Positions 1 through 5,364 of a stretch of 7,181 nucleotides of DNA are shown piece by piece (position 1 is the first letter of the stretch; each line of letters starts with the position of its first letter). Position numbers and translations under genes: made by a program. This DNA is from Pseudomonadota bacterium. GTDB lineage: Bacteria > Desulfobacterota > Desulfovibrionia > Desulfovibrionales > Desulfovibrionaceae. The stretch lies in contig JAEWPX010000179.1 of the NCBI GenBank assembly GCA_023399375.1, positions 1-7,181 of the forward strand. Direction: 5' to 3'. A model generated the notes under the pieces. It saw only the letters and a list, made by a program, of their open reading frames with translations, was not told where the DNA came from and did no database searches.

Positions 1-119
1 CGCTGGGCCGCGGGCGGCAGCGTCCGGCCGGCCAGGAAGAGCAGCGGCCCCGAACGCGTGGCGTAGGTGACCGCGCCCATGGCGCAGATGGTCAGGAAGA
101 TCGTTTCCTGCGAGTCCAT
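1..119 (-). CDS. azlD: AzlD-like branched-chain amino acid export subunit (N-terminal part only)
   Basis: Only the first 39 codons are present; the gene runs off the left edge. The protein begins MDSQETIFLTICAMGAVTYA and continues TRSGPLLFLAGRTLPPAAQ. A first membrane helix with the pattern MGAVTYATR followed by P-LL-LAGR is what AzlD-family proteins show at their N-terminus. AzlD is the small membrane partner of AzlC; together they export branched-chain amino acids and analogues in the families that have been studied. The ATG at 119-117 has a GGGAG ribosome-binding site seven bases upstream, inside the end of azlC. The two genes overlap by 28 bp, which fits translational coupling. Identification rests on the short visible segment plus its position directly after azlC. 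Confidence 0.8.
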   Translation of the reverse strand, partial: MDSQETIFLTICAMGAVTYATRSGPLLFLAGRTLPPAAQ

Positions 120-814
120 GTCTCCACTCCCATGCCGCAGGCCGCGCCGAGCAGGCCTGCCGTGAGCGTGCCGAGGCCCGATGCGCCGGCCGCCGCCGCC
201 GCCAGGGACAACCCCCCGCCGGCCACGGCCGCAGCGGCCTGGGCCGGCGTGCGCACCTGCCCGGCGAGAAGCGCCAGGAACATGCCCGGCAGGGCGAAAT
301 CGAGGGCGAAGGCCTTGCCGTCGCCGAGCGCGTCGCCCGCGGCGACGCCGAGCGCCGTGCCCGCGACCCAGGACGCCTGCGCCAGGACGTTCGCGGCGAA
401 GGTGAGGGCCTTGTCGCGGTCGCCCCGGCCGAACCGGGCGGCGTGCAGGGCGAAGGTCTCGTCCGTGAGCTCGAAGGCGAAGGCCGCAAGCTCCCGCTTG
501 CGCCAGCCCGACACCGACGGGGCCACGGCCGCGGAAAAAAGCAGGTGGCGCAGGTTGACCACGAACGTCGTGGCCACGATGGACAGCGCCGATGCGCCGG
601 CCGCGAAAAAGCCCACGGCCACGAGCTGGGCCGAGCCGGCGTAGACGAGAAGCGACATGGCCAGGACGTTCAGCGCGCTAAGCCCGGCCTTGCCGGCGAG
701 CACGCCATAGGCCATACCGACCGGGACGTAGCCCATGGCGATGGGCGCGACGCGGGCCAGAGCCTCGCGCCAGAACGCCCGCGCGCCGGGCGCGGCTAGG
801 GGCGAGCCGGACAC
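92..814 (-). CDS. azlC: AzlC-like branched-chain amino acid permease, large subunit
   Basis: A 240-residue integral membrane protein, the usual length for AzlC. Family landmarks read from the translation are IAMGYVPVGMAYGVLAG (residues 25-41), LVYAGSAQL (56-64), NLRHLLFSA (87-95), ELTDETFAL (115-123) and LDFALPGMFLALL (171-183). The rest is Ala/Gly/Leu-rich hydrophobic segments, ending in a positively charged RRKRSS tail. The chosen start is GTG at 814-812: it is the only ATG/GTG/TTG codon in frame shortly before the conserved region, and AAAAAGG lies five bases upstream. The 3' end overlaps azlD by 28 bp. The start lies only 15 bp from the divergent hydrolase ATG, so the promoter probably lies inside the hydrolase coding sequence. 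Substrate is inferred from the family; other small neutral compounds are possible. Confidence 0.9.
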   Translation of the reverse strand: MSGSPLAAPGARAFWREALARVAPIAMGYVPVGMAYGVLAGKAGLSALNVLAMSLLVYAGSAQLVAVGFFAAGASALSIVATTFVVNLRHLLFSAAVAPSVSGWRKRELAAFAFELTDETFALHAARFGRGDRDKALTFAANVLAQASWVAGTALGVAAGDALGDGKAFALDFALPGMFLALLAGQVRTPAQAAAAVAGGGLSLAAAAAGASGLGTLTAGLLGAACGMGVETWTRRKRSS

Positions 815-829
815 GGGGGCCTTTTTCCC

Positions 830-1684
830 ATGAAAAAACGACAGGTCATGAAAATCTTCGTCATCGTCATCACAGCCCTCGGGCTTGCGTACTGCGGCTA
901 TCTGGCCATGCTCTACATGGGCCAGGATTCCATGGTTTTTCCCGGGCGTCCCGTCGATCCCGCCCGCGAGGCGGAGATCCGGCGCTACTTCCCCCGGCTC
1001 GAGGATTTCACCGTCACGGCCGCCGACGGCGCGACCCTGCGGGGCTATTACCTGCCCCGGACCATCAACGGGCAAAGCGCGCCGGCGGTGCTGTATTTTT
1101 GCGGCAACGCCGAGGAACAGACCGGCTTTTTCCTCTGGTCGCCCAACGAATTGCGGCCCTACGCCGTGGCCGGCGTGGACTACCGCGGCTACGGCCGTTC
1201 GGACGGCGTGCCGACCGAGGCGGTGCTCAAGTCCGACGCCCTGGCCGTGTACGACGCCCTGGCCGCCAGGCTCGGCGAGCACCCCCGCATCGTGGTCATG
1301 GGGCGCAGCCTGGGCACGGCCATGGCCGCCTACGTGGCCGCCCGCCGGCCCGTGGCCGGGATCATCCTCGTGACGCCGTTTTCCTCCCTGGCCGCCGTGG
1401 GCCAGGAGAGCCACCCCTTCGTGCCCGTGCGCCTGCTGCTCAAAAATCCCTTCGACGTGGTCCCCGACGCCGCCAAGGTCGCCGCGCCGGTCCTGTTCCT
1501 CGTGGCCGGGGCGGACCGGTACGTGCCGCCGCACCATGCCGACCGCCTGGCCGCCTCCTGGCCCGGTCCCAAGGAGGTGCGGGTCATCGAGGGCACGGGG
1601 CACGGCAACATCGTGGATGCGCCGGAATATTGGAAGTATGTGCGGGAATTCGTCAAGGCTCGGTTCGCGTCGCCGCAGCCGTAG
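830..1684 (+). CDS. Membrane-anchored alpha/beta hydrolase
   Basis: The 284-residue product has one hydrophobic N-terminal segment (residues 8-28) after a KKRQVMK basic start, indicating a signal anchor with the catalytic domain outside the cytoplasm. LAYCG at 19-23 resembles a lipobox, but Tyr at -1 argues against lipid attachment. The fold is recognised from VDYRGYGRSDG (116-126), the nucleophile elbow GRSLG (Ser160), AGADRYVPP (probable Asp229) and GTGHGN (His258), a complete Ser-Asp-His triad in the expected order. It resembles the COG1073/Bem46/ABHD13-type hydrolases; the substrate (ester, peptide or acyl group) cannot be told. The start is uncertain: the ATG at 830 has no ribosome-binding site, and the ATG at 848 has only AGG two bases away. 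The 3' end overlaps hflX tail-to-tail by 32 bp. Confidence 0.9.
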   Translation: MKKRQVMKIFVIVITALGLAYCGYLAMLYMGQDSMVFPGRPVDPAREAEIRRYFPRLEDFTVTAADGATLRGYYLPRTINGQSAPAVLYFCGNAEEQTGFFLWSPNELRPYAVAGVDYRGYGRSDGVPTEAVLKSDALAVYDALAARLGEHPRIVVMGRSLGTAMAAYVAARRPVAGIILVTPFSSLAAVGQESHPFVPVRLLLKNPFDVVPDAAKVAAPVLFLVAGADRYVPPHHADRLAASWPGPKEVRVIEGTGHGNIVDAPEYWKYVREFVKARFASPQP

Positions 1685-3410
1685 CCGGGTCGCCGTCCGC
1701 CTCCGCGTCCGCGTTTTCTTCCGCGTTCGCCTCCGCTTCGGGCGCGGGGCCGTGGTCGCGCACGCCCGGGCCGGAGCGTACCCGCTGCAGGATGGCGTCG
1801 GTAAGGGCGCTCAGGCCTTCCCGGTTTTTCGCCGAGAGCGTGATGGCCTCGGGAAAGGCGTTTCGAAGCGGTTCGCGTTCTTCCTCGGGCACGGCGTCCC
1901 ACTTGTTGAGCACGAAAAGCCGCGGAATGTCGCCAAGGCCCATCTCCCGCAGGATTTCGGCCACGGCCGCCGCCTGCGCCTCCACCTCGGGATGGGAGGC
2001 GTCGGCCACGGCCACGAGCAGGTCCGCGGCCTCGAGCTCCTCGAGCGTGGCCCGGAAGGCTTCCTTGAGCTCCTTGGGCAGCTCGCGAATGAACCCCACA
2101 GTGTCCGTGAGGATGATTTCCTTGTCGCTCGGGAAGCGCAGCCGGCGGCTGGTCGGATCGAGGGTCGCGAACAGGCGGTTCTCGGCGAGCACGGCGCTGC
2201 CCGTCAGGGTATTGAGCAGGGTGGACTTGCCGGCGTTGGTGTAGCCGACGAGCGAAACCACGGGCAGCCCGGCCCTGGCGCGTCCGGCCCGGGCCGCGGC
2301 CCGGCGCTTGCGCAGCTCCTTGAGTTCGTCCTTGATGCGGCCGATGCGGTCGCGGATGCGCCGCCGGTCCACTTCGAGCTTGGTTTCGCCCGGGCCCCGG
2401 CCGCCGATGCCGCCCATGAGCCGCGACATGGCCCTGTCCTGGCGCACCAGGCGCGGCTGGAGATACTTGAGCTGCGCCATCTCCACCTGCAGCTTGCCGC
2501 CGCGCGAGGCCGCATGCTGGGCGAAGATGTCGAGGATCAGCTGGGTGCGGTCGATGACGCGCAGCTGCGTGACCTCGGCCAGGTTGCGGATCTGGGACGG
2601 GGACAGTTCGCCGTCGAAGACGAGCAGCGACGCCCCGGCCCGCAGCGCCGCCACCTCGATCTCGGCGAGCTTGCCCTTGCCCAAAATGAACTTGGGATTG
2701 ACCGTGGCCACCCGCTGCACCACGGATTCGGCCACGGCGAGCCCGGCCGTGTCGGCCAGGGCGGCGAGTTCGGCCAGCGACGCCTCCTGGATGGCGCGCG
2801 GGGCGTTCGACACGCTGACGAGCACCGCCTTTTCGCGGCCGGCCTCGCTGGCCTGGGGCGCGGCCAGGCGTTCGCCCTCCCGGGCGAGCTCCTCTTCCAG
2901 GGCCACGGCCAGGGCGTTGAAATCCTCCTCCACCCTGTCGAAGGGCTGCGGCGGCAGCACGTCGTAGGGCGCGTCCCCGGCTCCTGGCGGCAGCAGCACC
3001 GCGGCGTGGAGCGCCACGGGCTGGGCCTGGTCGTCCACGGTCAGCGCCGCCACGCTGTCCAGGCGCAAAAACAGCATGTCCGTGAGGTCTTCCTCGCTGA
3101 GGGGCTCGCCCGCAAGGTGCGTGTGCAGCAGGCGCACGCCGCGAAGCCTGGCCGCGCCCAGGCGCGAACGGTCGAGTTCCGGGATGAGGATGCCCTTGGG
3201 CGTGCCGACCAGGATCATGGTCGGCCGGCCCTTGCGGTCGATGAGCAGGCCCACCTGCCGGCCGATGCCGTAGGCGATGGCGGCCAGCTCGCGCGCCTGG
3301 TCGGGCGTGGCCGCGCCCTTGGACGGGTAGCGCCGTGCGCCCAGGCGCTCCAGGGCCTTTAACTGGCTGGGCTTGAGCCCGACGGTGTTGCCTTGAACCT
3401 TGGCGGAAAT
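1653..3410 (-). CDS. hflX: HflX-family ribosome-associated GTPase with extended N-terminus and ATT start
   Basis: A 585-residue protein from the proposed ATT codon. The HflX core is clear: NPKFILGKGKLAEIE (238-252), VFDGELSPSQIRNL (264-277), VIDRTQLILDIFAQ (285-298), glycine-rich GGIGGRGPGETKLE (333-346), then the GTPase motifs G1 GYTNAGKST (389-397), ATLDPTSR (415-422), G3 DTVGF (436-440), G4 NKWD (502-505) and G5 SAK (526-528). HflX binds the 50S subunit and splits stalled or heat-damaged ribosomes in E. coli; the same role is inferred here. Differences from the roughly 426-residue E. coli protein: about 190 extra N-terminal residues holding HTHLAGEPLSEEDL (96-109), and in place of the E. 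coli C-terminal domain an Ala/Glu/Asp/Asn tail (from about 556). No ATG, GTG or TTG occurs in frame between the upstream gene and residue 1. Confidence 0.93.
   Translation of the reverse strand: MSAKVQGNTVGLKPSQLKALERLGARRYPSKGAATPDQARELAAIAYGIGRQVGLLIDRKGRPTMILVGTPKGILIPELDRSRLGAARLRGVRLLHTHLAGEPLSEEDLTDMLFLRLDSVAALTVDDQAQPVALHAAVLLPPGAGDAPYDVLPPQPFDRVEEDFNALAVALEEELAREGERLAAPQASEAGREKAVLVSVSNAPRAIQEASLAELAALADTAGLAVAESVVQRVATVNPKFILGKGKLAEIEVAALRAGASLLVFDGELSPSQIRNLAEVTQLRVIDRTQLILDIFAQHAASRGGKLQVEMAQLKYLQPRLVRQDRAMSRLMGGIGGRGPGETKLEVDRRRIRDRIGRIKDELKELRKRRAAARAGRARAGLPVVSLVGYTNAGKSTLLNTLTGSAVLAENRLFATLDPTSRRLRFPSDKEIILTDTVGFIRELPKELKEAFRATLEELEAADLLVAVADASHPEVEAQAAAVAEILREMGLGDIPRLFVLNKWDAVPEEEREPLRNAFPEAITLSAKNREGLSALTDAILQRVRSGPGVRDHGPAPEAEANAEENADAEADGDPATAAATRTEP
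1695..1736 (-). repeat. Degenerate hexamer tract coding for the Ala/acidic tail of HflX
   Basis: Seven consecutive 6-bp units on the plus strand (gtccgc, ctccgc, gtccgc, gttttc, ttccgc, gttcgc, ctccgc) follow a loose NTCCGC pattern. Read on the minus strand they encode alternating acidic/Asn and Ala residues near the HflX C-terminus (EAEANAEENADAEA). The period of two codons keeps the frame if units are gained or lost, so tail length could vary between strains. Confidence 0.7.
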
Positions 3411-3421
3411 GGCGTCTCTCC
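3408..3421 (-). promoter_or_regulatory. hflX ribosome-binding site and ATT start codon
   Basis: On the minus strand GGAGAG (3421-3416) is followed by ACGCC and then ATT (3410-3408), ideal spacing for initiation. From ATT the protein reads (M)SAKVQGNTVGLKPSQLKAL, which from memory resembles the beginning of other Desulfovibrio-type HflX proteins. The next in-frame GTG is around codon 53, inside a conserved segment, so it is an unlikely start. A sequencing error changing ATG to ATT would look the same. Confidence 0.6.
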
Positions 3422-3440
3422 AAAAAGTTCGGAAGGTCGG

Positions 3441-3486
3441 GGTGGACGCCTCCGGCGGCCAAAGGGCTTGCGCCCTCTGGACTCCC
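3441..3486 (-). repeat. Palindromic intergenic repeat, copy A (REP-like)
   Basis: Read on the minus strand: GGGAGTCC, then a hairpin at 3480-3459 with arms CCAGAGGGC and GCCCTTTGG (nine pairs, one G-U) around a GCAA loop, then CGCCGGAGGCGTC and CACC. The GCAA loop is of the stable GNRA type if transcribed on this strand. The element shares its layout with copy B, which lies 33 bp away on the opposite strand. No T-run follows the hairpin, so it is not a classical terminator. It may still shape or stabilise the mRNA between the membrane-protein gene and hflX. Confidence 0.7.
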
Positions 3487-3516
3487 GTGACGGATTGCCG
3501 CGCAGCGTCATTTCGG
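3483..3516. repeat. Imperfect hairpin between the two palindromic repeats
   Basis: CCCGTGACG (3484-3492 region) pairs with CGTCA-TTT-CGGG (3506-3516), leaving a three-base bulge and a loop of about 13 bases. It sits between repeat copies A and B, so the whole block from 3441 to 3568 is almost continuously able to fold. Confidence 0.4.
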
Positions 3517-3519
3517 GAA

Positions 3520-3568
3520 GGAGGTCCAGGAGGGGCGCGCCCCTCCTGGACGCCGGAAGCATCTCCCC
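3520..3568 (+). repeat. Palindromic intergenic repeat, copy B, with a perfect 28-bp palindrome
   Basis: Bases 3524-3551 are an uninterrupted self-complementary sequence: left half GTCCAGGAGGGGCG, right half its exact reverse complement. It is followed by CGCCGGAAGCATC and TCCCC. The order GGAG-TCCAG, hairpin, TGG, CGCCGGARGCRTC matches copy A, which points the other way, so the pair forms a large inverted unit. It begins 13 bp past the stop codon of the membrane-protein gene. No T-run accompanies it in either direction. Confidence 0.8.
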
Positions 3569-3580
3569 GTCTGGTTATCC

Positions 3581-4033
3581 TCAGACGATGGTGGCGTTGT
3601 TGTCGCGCAGTTTGCCGACGAGGAAGCCGATGGCGATGCCGAGGATGCAGCTGCCGATGCAACTGATGCCGAAGATGGACACCAGGTCGTTGACGTTGCC
3701 GATGATCTTGCGGCCGAAAAGGATGTGGAAGAATCCGTAGCAGATCCAGATGATCATACCGGCGTGGAAGCCGAAGAACAGGCCGTCCATCATGCGGTCG
3801 TGGATTTCGACGGATTCGATGTACTTGTAGCAGATGATCTGGGTGATCACGCCGAAGAGCGTGATGGAGCCGAAGGAGGCCAGCAGCTGGATGAAGATGA
3901 CCACCACCGTGGCGTGCCAGGGGTCGCCCTTGCGCAGCGACACGATGACGCCCGGCAAAAGGCTCGTGAACCAGATGGCCATGACACCGAGTTCTCGGTA
4001 ATGTTTTTTCAGGGATTCCAAAATGTTGCTCAT
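3581..4033 (-). CDS. Four-helix membrane protein of unknown function
   Basis: A 150-residue protein beginning MSNILESLKKHYRELGVMAI. I do not recognise the family. Four hydrophobic stretches stand out at about residues 15-33, 40-68, 83-107 and 116-141. They are joined by short charged loops: SLRKGDP (32-38), YIESVEIHDRMMD (71-83) and GRKIIGNVND (107-116). The start at 4033 is preferred over an ATG 48 bases further upstream because AAGGTG lies nine bases before it and the extra 16 residues are Arg-rich and unconvincing. GC content is about 57% by hand count over 3601-4020, far below the roughly 70% of its neighbours, partly because the protein is rich in Ile and Phe. It is transcribed toward hflX with 170 bp of repeats between. 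The compact helices suggest an integral inner-membrane protein. Confidence 0.8.
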   Translation of the reverse strand: MSNILESLKKHYRELGVMAIWFTSLLPGVIVSLRKGDPWHATVVVIFIQLLASFGSITLFGVITQIICYKYIESVEIHDRMMDGLFFGFHAGMIIWICYGFFHILFGRKIIGNVNDLVSIFGISCIGSCILGIAIGFLVGKLRDNNATIV

Positions 4034-4079
4034 AAATAATCGCACCTTGCGCCAAACTGGCCGTCGGAAGGGGCGCGCC

Positions 4080-4109
4080 ATGAAAAATCATGCCCGGCCG
4101 CGTTGTCAA
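4080..4109 (-). promoter_or_regulatory. Probable sigma-70-type promoter of the membrane-protein gene
   Basis: A perfect -35 TTGACA (4109-4104, minus strand) is followed after 18 bp by TTTCAT (4085-4080), four of six matches to the -10 consensus. Transcription would start near 4073, giving a leader of about 40 nt that contains the AAGGTG ribosome-binding site. The -10 match is weak. Confidence 0.4.
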
Positions 4110-4131
4110 TCGCCCCGGAAAACGTCATACT
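4103..4131 (+). promoter_or_regulatory. Possible sigma-70-type promoter of the signalling operon
   Basis: TTGTCA (4103-4108), 17 bp, then CATACT (4126-4131) run toward the response-regulator gene. The -35 overlaps the minus-strand TTGACA almost exactly. The predicted start, near 4138, lies only about nine bases before the ATG at 4147, so if the promoter is real the start codon at 4216 becomes more likely. Tentative. Confidence 0.3.
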
Positions 4132-4146
4132 GGCTGGCAGGCTTGA

Positions 4147-5364
4147 ATGCAACGCGTTTCCAAGAACCTGGCCGGCCGTTCCCTTCCGGCCGCGCAGCGA
4201 TCCGGTACGAACGCAATGGAACACTCCGTGACCAGGAGCCCGCACTCCCCGGCCAGCCCCCCGCGCATCCTCATCGTCGACGACGAAGTGATCAACGTCG
4301 AGACCCTGGCCTGGATGCTCAAGGACGCCGGCTTCGTGCCGCTTCGCGCCGATTCCGGGGCGAAGGGGCGCGAAATCGCCGCGCGCGAACAGCCCGACCT
4401 CATAATCCTCGACATCATGATGCCCGGCGAATCGGGGTTCGACACCTGCCAGAGCCTCACGGCCGACCCGGCCACGGCGGACATCCCCATCATCTTCATT
4501 TCCGGGCTCGACGACGTGGACAACAAGGTCAAGGGCCTGCGCCTGGGGGCCGTGGACTACGTCACCAAGCCCTTCGCCCGGGAGGAGGTCCTGGCCCGGG
4601 TCAAGATCCACATCCGCCTGCGCCGCGGCCTGCGCGCGCTGCTGGCCGAGCAGGCGGCCAAGCTCGAGCAGATCCGCGACGCCCAGCAGTCCATCCTCGT
4701 CTCCCCGGACGACCTGCCCGGGGCGAAATTCGCCGTGCGCTACGTGCCGGTGCTGGAGGCCGGCGGCGACTTCTACGACGTGTTTCCCTGGACGGACACG
4801 GTGACGGGCTACTTCGTGGCCGACATCTCGGGCCACGACCTGGGGGCCTCCTTCGTCACTTCCTCGCTCAAGGCCCTGCTGCGCCAGAACACCGGCCCGC
4901 TTTTCACGCCGCGCGAGACCTTTAAGAACATCAACAGCGTGCTGGCGACGCTGCTGCGCGACGGCAAGCACCTGACCGCGGCCATGGTCTGCCTCAGCCG
5001 CAAGCGGGGGCGCCTGACCCTGGTAAGCGGCGGCCACCCGCCGCCGATCCTGGTTTCGCCGGACGGCGCGGCCACGGTGCTCGCCGCCGCGGGCGACGTG
5101 CTCGGCGTTTTCGAGGCCGTGCAGTGCGGCTTCCTGGAACAGCCGGTCGCGCCCGGAGACCGCCTCTATCTGTATACCGACGGCCTCATCGAACGCTTCG
5201 GCCCCAAGGCCATGGCCCGGGAGGCCGGACTTGCCGCCCTGGTCGCGCATTGCCGCCAGGCGGCGACGCTGCCCCTGGACGCCGCCGTGGCCGCCGTGGC
5301 CGAAGCCATGACCGGGGGCGGCAAGCCCCAGGACGATCTGGTGCTCATGGGCATCGAGGTATGA
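4147..5364 (+). CDS. Response regulator with SpoIIE/RsbU-type PP2C serine phosphatase output
   Basis: A 405-residue, two-domain cytoplasmic protein. Residues 40-155 are a receiver domain: acidic pair D45-D46 in ILIVDDE, phospho-acceptor D89 in LIILDIMMPG, S119 in FISG and K141 in VTKPF. A linker at about 156-190 (RLRRGLRALLAEQAAKLEQ, then DAQQSIL) leads to the phosphatase at about 191-405. The metal-binding and core motifs are GGDFYD (206-211), DISGHDLGA (226-234), SGGHPPP (294-300), YTDGLIE (343-349) and QDDLVL (395-400). Such proteins dephosphorylate a STAS-domain antagonist when the receiver is phosphorylated; the obvious substrate is encoded by the next gene. The ATG at 4147 has AGG five bases upstream. 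A shorter start at 4216 would remove 23 Ser/Arg-rich residues that are not part of the domain. The stop overlaps the next ATG (ATGA), implying coupled translation. Confidence 0.93.
   Translation: MQRVSKNLAGRSLPAAQRSGTNAMEHSVTRSPHSPASPPRILIVDDEVINVETLAWMLKDAGFVPLRADSGAKGREIAAREQPDLIILDIMMPGESGFDTCQSLTADPATADIPIIFISGLDDVDNKVKGLRLGAVDYVTKPFAREEVLARVKIHIRLRRGLRALLAEQAAKLEQIRDAQQSILVSPDDLPGAKFAVRYVPVLEAGGDFYDVFPWTDTVTGYFVADISGHDLGASFVTSSLKALLRQNTGPLFTPRETFKNINSVLATLLRDGKHLTAAMVCLSRKRGRLTLVSGGHPPPILVSPDGAATVLAAAGDVLGVFEAVQCGFLEQPVAPGDRLYLYTDGLIERFGPKAMAREAGLAALVAHCRQAATLPLDAAVAAVAEAMTGGGKPQDDLVLMGIEV

Noticed and set aside
886..904. A lipoprotein signal in the hydrolase (LAYCG)
   Set aside because: Tyr precedes the Cys where Gly, Ala or Ser is expected, so a plain signal anchor is more likely.
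815..1603. The azlC open frame extends 263 codons upstream of the proposed GTG, with an ATG at 1603
   Set aside because: That stretch is antisense to the catalytic domain of the hydrolase, and its His/Gly/Arg-rich translation does not resemble AzlC.
1536..3362. A 608-codon plus-strand open frame opposite hflX
   Set aside because: It is open only because high GC at third positions removes stops on the complementary strand; the translation is low complexity (His, Gly, Arg, Glu) and shows no family motif.
1330..3462. A 710-codon minus-strand open frame over hflX
   Set aside because: It is a shifted frame within hflX, rich in Arg, Gly, Pro and Ala with no domain pattern; hflX shows all GTPase motifs in the other frame.
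3524..3551. The 28-bp palindrome as an intrinsic terminator for the membrane-protein gene
   Set aside because: There is no T-run after the stem on either strand, and the element matches a repeat family found a second time nearby.
4131..4146. A sigma-54-like sequence TGGCTGGCAGGCTTGA before the response-regulator gene
   Set aside because: The distance between the GG and TTG elements is one base too long for the -24/-12 consensus, GC is missing at -12, and it ends at the start codon, leaving no room for a leader.
4030..5250. A 406-codon minus-strand open frame opposite the phosphatase gene
   Set aside because: Antisense shadow of a GC-rich gene, with no recognisable domain.
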